Assembly (NCBI RefSeq): GCF_000485595.1
Contig: NW_014579321.1
Coordinates: 1-27,737, forward strand
Source: Priapulus caudatus
Lineage: Eukaryota; Priapulida; Priapulimorpha; Priapulimorphida; Priapulidae
DNA: 27,737 nucleotides
Reading direction: 5' to 3'
The translations under genes and the position numbers were made by a program. How positions within the stretch are numbered: the stretch's first letter is position 1; the number at the start of each line of letters is the position of its first letter. Positions 20,132 through 27,737 of this stretch are shown piece by piece. The notes beneath the pieces were generated by a model that did no database searches, had not been told where the DNA came from, and saw nothing but the letters and a program-made list of their open reading frames with translations.

Positions 20132-20658
20132 GAGGAGGAGGCGAGAGAGAGGGAGCTGCTCGGAGAGGAGCCCATGGAGCTCGGCGACGGATAGAAGGAG
20201 CTGCCATTTGCGGACGAGTTGCTGCTGTCCCCTCCGGCAGCGAGAGCGACCCCAGTCGCAGGGGTCAAGGCGAGTCGCCGAAGGAAGCGCACCGCGGTCG
20301 TCAAGACCCCTCGTCCGGTGAGTGCGACTCCCATCGACGTCGATGCCTCGTCAAAGGATCAGTGCCCTGCACCAGGGGTTTGGGACAGCCTGCGGGAGCC
20401 ACCCCACCCTGGTCCCCGGCAAGAGGAAGTCGGGCCTGCCTTAGTGGATAGGGGGCGGGGCAGGAAGGTGCGGAGAGCGGACGCTAGTGAAGGAGGGTCC
20501 ACAACCCCCCCTGCGCCCCGGCGAGAAAGGCGCCGCCGCACGTACAGAGGCGCTCCCCCACCAGGACGCAAATCCTGAGGGGGGCGGGCCCGCTGTACGC
20601 CCGTTTCGGGGGTCGTCGCGAGCCCGTGACCTCCCTAAAAAACTAGGCCTGGCACTGG

Positions 20659-20820
20659 TGCGTTCGATGCGGCGTGCCGACCTTGCACGTGGTCGACCAC
20701 CACGCCGAGTACCATCGGCGGGAGTGTTTGGTCGCTTCGTGCCCGATCCAGGGGTGTGACAAGGCCTACCCAGGCGCGGTGCTCTACCGCCTGTCACACC
20801 AGCTGGCGGCAGCGCACCAC
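20659..20820 (+). other. two adjacent zinc-finger-like modules
   Basis: In one frame (open 20647-21003) CVRCGVPTLHVVDHH begins a C-X2-C module, with AEYHRREC supplying His and Cys ligands (Cys at 20725). The next module has Cys codons at 20740 and 20755 and His codons at 20797 and 20815, giving C-X4-C-X13-H-X5-H in CPIQGCDKAYPGAVL...HQLAAAHH. The spacing is close to classical C2H2. This suggests nucleic acid binding. The upstream part of the protein lies in another frame. Confidence 0.6.
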
Positions 20821-21184
20821 CTAGGTCGCGTCTACCGGATGGGCGCCGACGGGAGGTGGCCAGAGCGACACGCCCGTACCCCCGAGTACAGGGAGTGCGC
20901 GAATGGGCTACCTCCGGGAGAGGACGGCGCTAAGGCAGAGCGCCCAGAAGGTGGCGCCAGCGTCACCACCAGCCGGCCGAGCCATTCTGCGCCCGGCGCG
21001 TAGGGATGGCCGGGCATACGCGCAGGTAGTGGCTGGCACCAGCCCGCCCAGGCTTGTGCCTGTAGCTGCGCCCCGGGCCTCCTTGAAGCGAGGGCCGCCT
21101 ACCGCTGCGCCCCGGAAGGCAAAAGTGCACGCTACCGGCGTAGTGCTGCCTGCCACGGAGCGCACGACGTCGACTGCCGCGGGG

Positions 21185-21328
21185 CGCGCGACGTCATCTG
21201 CCGCGAAGCGCGCACCGTCGACCCGGACGTAGCGCGCGATGTCGGCCGCAGCGAAGCCCGCACCATCAACCCGGACGGAGCGCGCGACGTCGGCTGCAGC
21301 AAAGCGCGCACCGCCGACTCGGACGGAG
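21185..21328 (+). repeat. 48-bp tandem repeat, 3 full copies plus partials
   Basis: Units start at 21185, 21233 and 21281, with partial units at 21155 and 21329. Each encodes RATSAAAKRAPPTRTE-like 16-residue basic Ala-rich sequence. A G-to-T change turns one GAG into TAG at 21230-21232. The in-frame period again shows that expansion happened under coding constraint. Confidence 0.88.
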
Positions 21329-21902
21329 CGTGCGACATCGACAGCAGCAGCGACGAAGTGCGTGCGGCGAGCGTGCGAGGGCAAAGCGTGCGGCGAGACG
21401 GGAGGCGGCGTCGGCGAGACAAGCGTCGAATGCAGCGACACCGGCCACATCAGCTGCGTTGGCTCGGGTGCCCGCGGAGTCCTCCGCGTCGACGTCCGAG
21501 CCAGCCATGGCAGCTGGCTCGCTGGAGCCGATGTGTTTAGAACACATCCCTGACAGCGACCGGGACGTGTTCCGGCGGTTTTGCAGCTTGTGGGGGGGGC
21601 TTGCCGGCGAGTAGCGGGGACTGGGACTGTCCCGCGCTTAGCTGCGCAGACGGCACGCCGGCACCAGGACTCGTGCACCAGATGGGGGTGATACAGCTCA
21701 ACCAGGCCGTCCTCTGGGCTCACAACCGCCTGCGCCACGCGCGCCTGGTAGAGATCGCGGCCCTGGGCGAACTCAGGGGGAGGACGGAGGAACTCCTATC
21801 CCTGTGGAACCCCGGGGACAAGCCACCCCAGCAGTAGGTGCGATCGAGCAGGGCGCCGGTGCACCGCTCGGAAGGCCTTCGGGATCGACCTGACGGTCGA
21901 TC

Positions 21903-21918
21903 GTGAAGGGGGGAGGAG
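21903..21918 (+). promoter_or_regulatory. polypurine tract
   Basis: GTGAAGGGGGGAGGAG directly abuts the 3' LTR and is all purine apart from one T. It is the expected primer site for plus-strand DNA synthesis. Confidence 0.9.
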
Positions 21919-22878
21919 TGTAGCGGTGGCACCGGGCCCTCGGATTCCCAGAGCGGTGGGGGTGTAGCCCCCTGGGTACTGGGAGATGGGGAGATGGGTA
22001 AATGTTTGTTATTGTCTAATTGTTTTGTGTTTGTGTCTGTTTTGTCAGGGGTTTGCTTACCGATTGTAACATCAACAAAGGGGGCTGCCATGCCGGGTGC
22101 AGTGGGTCCCCCTTTAGCGGCAGAGCTCGGCGAAACAGTTGGCCCGCAGGTGATAGGCGGAAATTCGCCGGCGGTCTCGTGGTAGTTGGCGGGAAGGAGC
22201 GCAGGAGAGAGGTTCACATAGACAGTTCGGGAGACAAAGAGATAGAGAGAGAGTTGGAGAGTTCGAGAGAGAAGTATAGAGTGTGGTAGAGAGAGGGAGA
22301 GAGATAGCCCCACCGCGTTCTGCCTCGAGCGGCCGTTCGGTGAGTAAGCCCCGTATTGTCCCGTCGTTGTGGGGTGAGTGAATAATACAGTACTAGAGTA
22401 AACGTGTCGAGTCTGCACGAATAGCGAGGGAGTTAGTCTATTTCGTGCGCGGCTGTACGGGAGGGGAAGCCGTCGGTACCTTACTGTACTGTAGCCCTTT
22501 TTGCCCGGCTGCGTTCATAGTCTATACTGTGTGTTTAACCTCTGTGTTTACTGTGGGTATACACTTGTTATACATCGTAACGCGAGTCTAGCGGGCAGGG
22601 GGCGGGAGTTGCCCTGCTGTGTGTGTACGTGTCGTTACTCGTCCTGCACTGTCGACTAACTACGACGCATCAGGACCTGAGCACAACAGAACGGGTTATT
22701 GCGGGAGCGCAGTAGCCTAGAAGTGCTCGGGTGGCTAGCGGCGTCCGGGAGGCAACGATACGGCCAGTACAACGCCTCCGGGCACAACGGGTGAGTGGAA
22801 TACCTGAGGTTGTGTGCTAGCCATTGAGTGTTGACCGGTGGCGCCATCGGGTGTCGCCGGAAGACGCGAAACGCTACA
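21919..22878 (+). repeat. 3' LTR, intact, 960 bp
   Basis: Runs from TGTAGCGGTGGC to GAAACGCTACA with 7-bp inverted ends. Compared by eye with the 5' LTR it shows about 30 substitutions, mostly transitions, and about one indel. It lacks the DNA transposon and so shows the empty site. A donor-like GGTGAGTAAG is at about 22339. Confidence 0.95.
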
Positions 22879-22883
22879 ACTAC
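22879..22883 (+). repeat. target site duplication of the LTR element (right)
   Basis: ACTAC, identical to 10424-10428, directly follows the 3' LTR. Confidence 0.92.
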
Positions 22884-22910
22884 TTATATTTCAGATAATC
22901 CTGGTAACTA

Positions 22911-23016
22911 ACAATACACAGTGTATTGTATCTAACAATACACTGTGTATTGTTACCGAGCTTTCAACAATACACTGTGTATTGTTGAACACCTTCTACC
23001 AATACACTGTGTATTG
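22911..23016. repeat. array of four palindromes ACAATACACWGTGTATTGT
   Basis: Copies at 22911-22929 (centre A), 22935-22953, 22964-22988 (extended to a perfect 12+1+12 palindrome) and 23000-23016, with centres 24, 32 and 32 bp apart. The spacers are unrelated, while the palindromes are exact apart from the centre base. The first two are enclosed by GGTAAC and GTTACC. Such conservation against diverged spacers suggests dimeric protein sites or transposon end structure. Function is unknown. Confidence 0.85.
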
Positions 23017-23040
23017 TAGTATGTACCTATGATACGTTTA

Positions 23041-23341
23041 GTCAAGAGAAAACTATTTTCATTTGGCGCGCCACGATTGCCATTTTGCAAAATGCCAAGA
23101 AAGAAGAAGAGCGCAGATTTTTTATTGAAAGAGTAGATACAACTAACAAGGAGTATAACGTATTTGTAGAGCTGAAATAAAAAATTCAGTTGTAGGATGT
23201 GTAAATTAGCGGTAAGATCTTTGACATTCGATACGTTAGTGTATTAGTTCCAGATATTGATAAGTGCACGAGAAACCCTTGCCCGCAAAGCTAGGTAGGT
23301 TTACTCGTGTGTAAATATGCGAAACACAAATTTAAATCGGT
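23041..23341. other. intergenic, no gene seen
   Basis: AT-rich. A 14-codon frame from the ATG at about 23092 (MPRKKKSADFLLKE) and a nearby out-of-frame VDTTNKEYNVFVELK could be scraps of a decayed gene, but are too short to call. Confidence 0.4.
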
Positions 23342-23513
23342 AAAGTTGGTTATGGGCACTACTAGTACTATACTAGTAATAATATTTAGAAGGCAGTGGT
23401 TACTGATCCGCACGTGTTTAGTTCTAGTGTTAATTACTATTAGTATTCCTATTGCTCACAGGGTGTATGCATGTCCCCCAGGTTACTGCCGGAACGTACC
23501 CCTGGGTACCGTA

Positions 23514-23811
23514 CCACAGGCACTTATGGCCAAAAATTAATGGTAAATAAACACGAAATGTACCAAAGAAGTCTTAATGTTTCTCTAGGCCTACTCTATA
23601 TAAGTTATAACTCTCTTATTCATGTTGTTTGTGCACGCAGCACAGCGCGGGCGGGCATTCAGTGTACTTGTGTGTTGCAGATAAGCATTTGACCGGCATT
23701 TACAGGTGATTATAGGCGAAATAGAGTAGGCCTAGAAAAACATTAAGACTTCTTTGGTACATTTCGTATTTATTTACCTTTTTTTTATTGAGACGTTTCA
23801 AGTGCCTGTGG
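23514..23811. mobile_element. foldback element with 58-bp arms
   Basis: Arms 23542-23599 and 23721-23778 are reverse complements at 56 of 58 positions (core CCAAAGAAGTCTTAATGTTT), separated by 121 bp. Further out, CCACAGGCACTT (23514-23525) pairs with AAGTGCCTGTGG (23800-23811). The middle segment has no frame of note. This is typical of a foldback or MITE-type element. The high arm identity suggests recent origin or ongoing correction. Confidence 0.75.
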
Positions 23812-23812
23812 C

Positions 23813-23870
23813 GTAACTATCTAACTGATAGGGTTAGGGTTAGAATTAGGGAGTAGGCGTAAGCGACTTC
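23813..23870 (-). repeat. CCCTAA-containing repeat family, copy 1
   Basis: Read on the minus strand: CGCCTACTCCCTAATTCTAA, then CCCTAACCCTATCAG, then ATAGTTACGCC. The same order of blocks appears on the plus strand near 24188, 26700 and 27015. The short telomere-like run belongs to a dispersed repeat, not a telomere. Confidence 0.6.
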
Positions 23871-23934
23871 CTAGACTCGTTAGTGGAGTAGGCGAGGTAC
23901 GGTCCGGCATATTAGATAGTAGTATATTTAGTAT

Positions 23935-24051
23935 CAGGGTACGTTCCGGCAGTACCCTGGGGGACATAGACCCTATCAGCATTACTATTACTAGTAGTAC
24001 TACTTCTGAGAAGGTCTATGTCCCCCAGGGTACTGCCGGAACGGTACCCTG
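23935..24051. repeat. 38-bp inverted repeat (GGTACC/CCGGAACG family)
   Basis: CAGGGTACGTTCCGGCAGTA, then CCCTGGGGGACATAGACC (23935-23972), faces its reverse complement at 24013-24051, exact apart from one extra G. The 40-bp spacer is made of TACTAGTAGTA-like sequence. Related arms recur at 23471-23510, 24058-24085 and 24285-24315 and in diverged form at 26.6-27.1 kb. Confidence 0.82.
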
Positions 24052-24187
24052 GGTACGATCCGGTATACCGGAACGTACCCTGGTACCAGAGCATATAAAT
24101 CAACGTGATTTATAGGCTCTGCTGGTACGTGCGCTACTATTTAATATGCCCGAATAAAGGCCTCTCCAGCTAACGGCAGTCTAGGAA

Positions 24188-24440
24188 GGTCGCCTACACC
24201 TACTCTAACAGCGCTAACATAAAACCCTAACCATATCAGGATAGTTACCAGGTAGGTTCGCGGTATTAGACCGATAGCGTACCGCAGGTACGTTCGCGGC
24301 AGTACCCGATGATCTGGGGCGGGGACCATACGCACCCTCCAGCAAGTAAATATAGTAATAATAGTAGTATTACTGCTTGACGCGCTCTAGGCCTGGTGTC
24401 CGGCAGGTACCTGCGGACGTCTGGGTATCGTCGTATAAGA
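24188..24440 (+). repeat. CCCTAA/GGTACC repeat family, copy 2
   Basis: GGTCGCCTACACCTACTCTA, then AAAACCCTAACCATATCAGG, ATAGTTACC and GTACGTTCGCGGCAGTACCC, followed by GGGGACCATA. The blocks are in the same order as at 26640-26880, but diverged. Confidence 0.55.
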
Positions 24441-26590
24441 GAGAGATATACCTACAGCTTCTTTGATAAAACAGGCCCGGCGTGATCATGAGCTGGTGTT
24501 GGAGTCGACGAAGGGTCGAGGACACGTGAGGAGGAGTGTCACCTGTAGAATCTGGTTTATGGATATTTAACTCCAGGGTATATAGTTAGGTGCATCTAGT
24601 AGTCAGATGCAGCTTGTAGAATTGCATGATGTAGCGTGCGTCGCGTGCGGTGGCGTCGGTGGCGTGCCGTCGTCCGGTCCGTGCGAGCGATGTGCAGCAA
24701 ATCAATTACCGCCTACGACGTAACGGTCCACGATAATTCGGGACGTGGGGGGTAATCCGAAAGACGAGTTGGGATTGTCACGACGTCACTGGGGGTCAAA
24801 GATCAAAAGATGCAAAAGAGGTGTCATAAGGAGAGGGGGAAGCATTCGCCTCCTTATCGTGAAGGTATTAGGGAGAGGAAATGCAGTGATTGCGCACAAA
24901 TTAAACGCTTGACCTAGGCTCGTGATAGTTGGTGTCTATAGGCATCATGGTAGGAAACGGCCTCACTGTGGGCCAAAATATTGCAGGTCACAGAGCGTCA
25001 AAGGTCCAAGTGGGGAGCACAGGGCAGATTTTAGCAACATTTCCATGAGGAACGATGGTCTGACGGAGCCGATTGGAAAAACTTTTTTGTTTCAGTCGTG
25101 ACCCTACATTCTCTTAATGGCTTTTAATTTGAAAGGACCGTGAATTGTACTTTCGCTGCGCTGACATGGCGAAGAGTAATGTCGAATAAATCTTTTGACG
25201 CCTAAAGAGAAGGCTATATAAACATTGGATTTGTTTACTTGTTCGAAAGAATCTGACTGGCGGGTTTGCCTAGTAGAATTTATACATGCCTGGATGCATG
25301 AGGCTACAATGTCAGCACCCGTGAAATTCTCAAAGGCTAAATTTAGTTGAAGAAGGTTTATGCTTCTTAAATCGTAATAATTGTCTACTGGCATTCTGTC
25401 ACGCCTCGCTCCGAGTTGTTACATGTACTATGCAGCTCGTCAGTGGCATGTGAGGTGGGATAGTACTCGCGAAGGAGTAGTTGCCTGCGTTAATCTAGTT
25501 TCAGCAGTGGCAAGCTCTCTATTTCAGGGCCTGTAGGCTTGGCATAGGTAAATGGATAGGTGCTTACTTATTCGATGTTTGCAAATAGTTGTTGCTACTA
25601 CGCTACGATGGGAGCTCTGTCCATGCTTTATGCTTAAGACAGCTAAACTACGCGCCATGGTCGTGGTAACTTTTAAATAAGCGTGTCCCAACGAAGCAAT
25701 TAATCCTTGGTGAGAAGGTCACACCTCACCACCCGATCCCTAGTGCGCGGTTCCACTGTTTCGGGCACGTATGTGCAACACATGTTGGGAGGGCTTACAG
25801 GTTTACTAAGAAGTCCCACCACTCCACCACAGAGTCACCGAAGTAAACGTTAGATGAGCTGTGCGCTCCGCCACTGTTCTTGAAAACGAATCGTGAATAA
25901 ACGCGGTGGAGACATACATGGGTAAACAATTGTGTCGCTGCCACATGCAATATTGACTGCTCACTGCAGATCAGACTTTAGTGTGGCATAATATAGAACG
26001 GGCGCGTGGGATGGTGTGCGACACGACCAGCAGAGGTTAGCAGCAGTTCTGAGGTCGCAGTTAGCAAGCGTTGGCATCACACCAAAGAATTTTATAAGAA
26101 GATAGGTGGAGCTTACTTTTGGCCAGTGGTAGTAAACCTTACTTGTGTTGGCCAGGTTTATTTCGTGCATGCGGGTCGTGCAGCACTCTCGCCTGTTCAC
26201 CGGTGGCGCTAAGTTGTAGGAGAATCCTGACACATCTCACTGCGCATTTCACGATTGGAAAGTAAACAATAAAGTATGCAGTGGTAGGTGTAACAAACAG
26301 ATCAGTATACTGTGTTTGTAGAAATAATATTAAGAAGATTTAGGTAAATAAGTCATGTTGAATTAACAGTAACATAATAATAAATTGTCTCAAGTTCTTA
26401 ACAACGCCTCTCAGCCGATCGATGAAGTCATGTAGCTCAAAGCACGCCCAGTCGTATTTACTTAGCTAGTCATGGCAAAGGCAGGCAGTAAGCGCTCGTC
26501 GCCAGCCACTTAGGTCTTAAGAACACGTGTCATATTGTTTTTAACAGATTTGGGAAAAAGATTACGAACATAGTCAGCTAGATCATTACC
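24441..26590. other. intergenic, no gene recognised
   Basis: About 2.1 kb without repeats or motifs I can name. The longest frame is a 96-codon minus-strand one at 25104-25394 starting MPVDNYYDLRSINLLQLNLA, with no recognised family; frames of this length are expected by chance. Shorter opposing frames at 25961-26233 are equally unsupported. A host exon cannot be excluded. Confidence 0.45.
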
Positions 26591-26599
26591 GTAACGCAT

Positions 26600-26885
26600 A
26601 TCAGCCTAGATAGTTTACCAGGCGTAGCGTATTCCGGTAATGTACGCCTGGGGAACCATAGACACCCTATGAGCCCTACTTGCATAACCCAACCCAGCTA
26701 TCCCTGAACTCTAAGCTAAACCCTAACATATCAGTATAGTTACCCAGGAGTACCGTTGCCGTTATTTCGCGGCAGTACTGCTTGGGACATAGACCTAATG
26801 AGGACAAGTAGTGGACGGCGTACTGAATGCTGGCAGAGGGTTGAGGTCCCCGGGTACTATCGGAGGTAACCCTGGGGTACAAGTT
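26600..26885 (+). repeat. CCCTAA/GGTACC repeat family, copy 3
   Basis: Contains GTACGCCTGGGGAACCATAG, CTAAACCCTAACATATCAG, ATAGTTACCCAGGAGTAC, TTCGCGGCAGTACTGCTTGG, GACATAGACC and CCCCGGGTACTATCGG, matching the blocks at 23.8-24.4 kb in order with many substitutions. Confidence 0.55.
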
Positions 26886-27007
26886 CGATATTTATCGGAT
26901 ACGTACCGGATGGTAGCTAAATCTACATATGCCAGGAACCCGTACCGTCGCCTACATGGGACACTAATCATAATGAGTCTAAAGTAGTTGCGCCTATAGC
27001 CGGCGGG

Positions 27008-27135
27008 CGACGGCCTACTCCCTAAAGCCTAACGCTAACCCTAACACCTAACCAATAATCAGATAGTTACCCAAAGTGGTACGTCAATATATCGGAACGT
27101 AGACGCCAGGGTACGTTCCGATACGTGAGCGCGGC
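27008..27135 (+). repeat. CCCTAA/GGTACC repeat family, copy 4
   Basis: GACGGCCTACTCCCTAAAGC, then CTAACGCTAACCCTAACACC, AATCAGATAGTTACCC, TATCGGAACGTAGACG and CCAGGGTACGTTCCGATACG. The last blocks again face each other as an imperfect inverted repeat. Confidence 0.55.
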
Positions 27136-27737
27136 AAGACGACTTATAAACAATCGTAGCCGCCCGCCCCTTGTAGTGGGAGTTTTAATAAGCCTATAGG
27201 ATTAGATTATTGATTTTGGTTTTCAGTATAGATGTAATTTACTATGTCCCTTCACAAGTCATAGCATAATATGCGCCATAACTTCGCAATGACTATATTT
27301 CTATGGTTTAGAAGCTGGCAGAATCGCCCGACCAGTGCAGCCGAGGAGACCAGATATGTATGATAGATGTAATTAGAATAAATGAAATTAATAATTGTTA
27401 AACATCCAAAGCTATATATCATCTTCACAAACTATAATTGTATGAATTATTTTGTATTAGGAGAGTTTAAAGCGTCTGCACCGCAAGATTTTCATATTTA
27501 TTTGGCTCTGCCCAATATTTTTCTACTTTTATAGATTGTCATCGCAATGGAAGAAAAAACGAGGAACTTGAAGTGACAGATTGGACTGGAATGCACGCCA
27601 ACCTGTAAGCAGTGTGGACAAATCCGCCTGCACTGAATGGAAGTGTGCTGACATGATAATTCAGAGCGACTAAGTAAAATTTGATTGTACGGCCACATGT
27701 GTTTCGGTACTAAATAATCCTATTTATTTTAAGACTA
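27136..27737. other. AT-rich intergenic, no gene seen
   Basis: No motif, repeat or supported frame. A 66-codon minus-strand frame near 27498-27698 has no recognisable feature. Confidence 0.5.

Larger units (their letters stand above)
19916..21837 (+). pseudogene. third coding region with repeats and zinc fingers, frameshifted
   Basis: GC-rich region (clearly richer than pol) between pol and the 3' LTR, where retroviruses keep env. ATG at 19916 (GCTATGTCCG) starts MSGADMSPASAGERMEV, then an 11-residue acidic repeat (19967-20131). A TAG at 20192 and several frame changes follow. Order of segments: basic Pro-rich stretch (20219-20578); KKLGLALVR near 20640; two zinc-finger-like modules (20659-20820); an Ala/Arg/Thr-rich 16-residue repeat (21185-21328, TAG at 21230); FRRFCSLWGG at about 21570, with a frame change at a G8 run (21592-21599); and a helical tail GVIQLNQAVLWAHNRLRH ending at TAG 21835-21837. 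No signal peptide or membrane segment is visible, so it is probably not env. Family unknown. Confidence 0.6.
10429..22878 (+). mobile_element. Ty3/gypsy-type LTR retrotransposon, full length, inactive
   Basis: A complete provirus-like element in plus orientation: 5' LTR (split by a DNA transposon), candidate primer site, gag, pol in the order protease-RT-RNase H-integrase, a third coding region, a polypurine tract and a 3' LTR, flanked by 5-bp ACTAC duplications. LTR ends are TGTAGCG and CGCTACA. RT before integrase places it in Ty3/gypsy (Metaviridae-like) rather than Ty1/copia. Without the inserted transposon and its extra duplication it is about 10.8 kb, on the long side. At least three in-frame stops and several frameshifts make it non-functional. 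By eye the LTRs differ at about 30 positions in 960, so the insertion is neither new nor ancient. Confidence 0.95.

Noticed and set aside
20908-21738. 276-codon minus-strand frame opposite the third ORF
   Set aside because: A shadow frame in GC-rich repetitive sequence; the plus strand carries the finger motifs and in-frame repeats.
19916-21837. Envelope gene interpretation of the third ORF
   Set aside because: No signal peptide, fusion peptide or membrane helix is visible, while zinc-finger-like modules and charged repeats are.
23092-23190. MPRKKKSADFLLKE and the adjacent VDTTNKEYNVFVELK as a small gene
   Set aside because: Too short, in different frames and with no family match; at most a relic.
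23820-23845. Telomere array (GGGTTAGGGTTAG)
   Set aside because: Only two to three units, embedded in a dispersed repeat that recurs elsewhere in the window.
25104-25394. 96-codon minus-strand frame as a host gene
   Set aside because: No recognisable family, splice context or codon signal; such a length is expected by chance in a window of this size.

Overview
This window is animal nuclear DNA, probably from an invertebrate or another non-mammalian metazoan. The evidence is a degenerate Ty3/gypsy LTR retrotransposon, abundant microsatellites and minisatellites, palindromic repeats, AT-rich intergenic sequence, short TTAGGG-type runs, and no prokaryote-style gene packing. The species cannot be read from the sequence. 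I see no convincing host gene, and every substantial protein-coding signal belongs to the retrotransposon.

Layout. Positions 1-3118: intergenic DNA with a 28-T run, a 54-bp tandem repeat (three copies) and a degenerate GATATC-rich repeat. Positions 3119-4935: first copy of a dispersed repeat, swollen by about 900 bp of CA and GA microsatellite, followed by a possible tRNA-derived SINE head with a (GATTGTC)4 tail. Positions 5021-7940: AT-rich DNA with a MITE-like hairpin near 6 kb. Positions 7960-9450: pyrimidine-rich simple repeats and a 31-bp minisatellite of about 12 copies. Positions 9586-10340: second copy of the dispersed repeat.

Positions 10429-22878 hold one complete but dead LTR retrotransposon. 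It has a 5-bp target duplication (ACTAC), TGTAGCG...CGCTACA ends, LTRs of about 960 bp that differ at roughly 30 sites by eye, and a polypurine tract. Its 5' LTR is split by a 1,627-bp terminal-inverted-repeat DNA transposon with a 9-bp target duplication cut from the LTR itself. That transposon contains a further inverted-repeat-bounded segment, so there are three nested layers. Internally the element has gag (CCHC knuckle), pol (protease, reverse transcriptase, RNase H, integrase with a GPY/F-type C-terminus) and a third GC-rich coding region next to the 3' LTR. This third region is not an obvious envelope gene. It encodes an acidic 11-residue repeat, two adjacent zinc-finger-like modules, a basic 16-residue repeat and a helical tail. 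All three are broken by frameshifts and stops.

Positions 22884-24480: a dense cluster of palindromes. It has four copies of a perfect odd palindrome right after the element, a 58-bp-arm foldback, a 38-bp inverted repeat, and copies of a repeat family carrying CCCTAA-like runs. The same family reappears at 26600-27140. The remainder to 27737 shows no recognisable gene.

The best candidates for something undescribed are the third reading region of the retrotransposon, with its gag-pol boundary signals and internal RNA-type hairpin, and the palindrome cluster beside it. Differences were counted by eye and should be recomputed.
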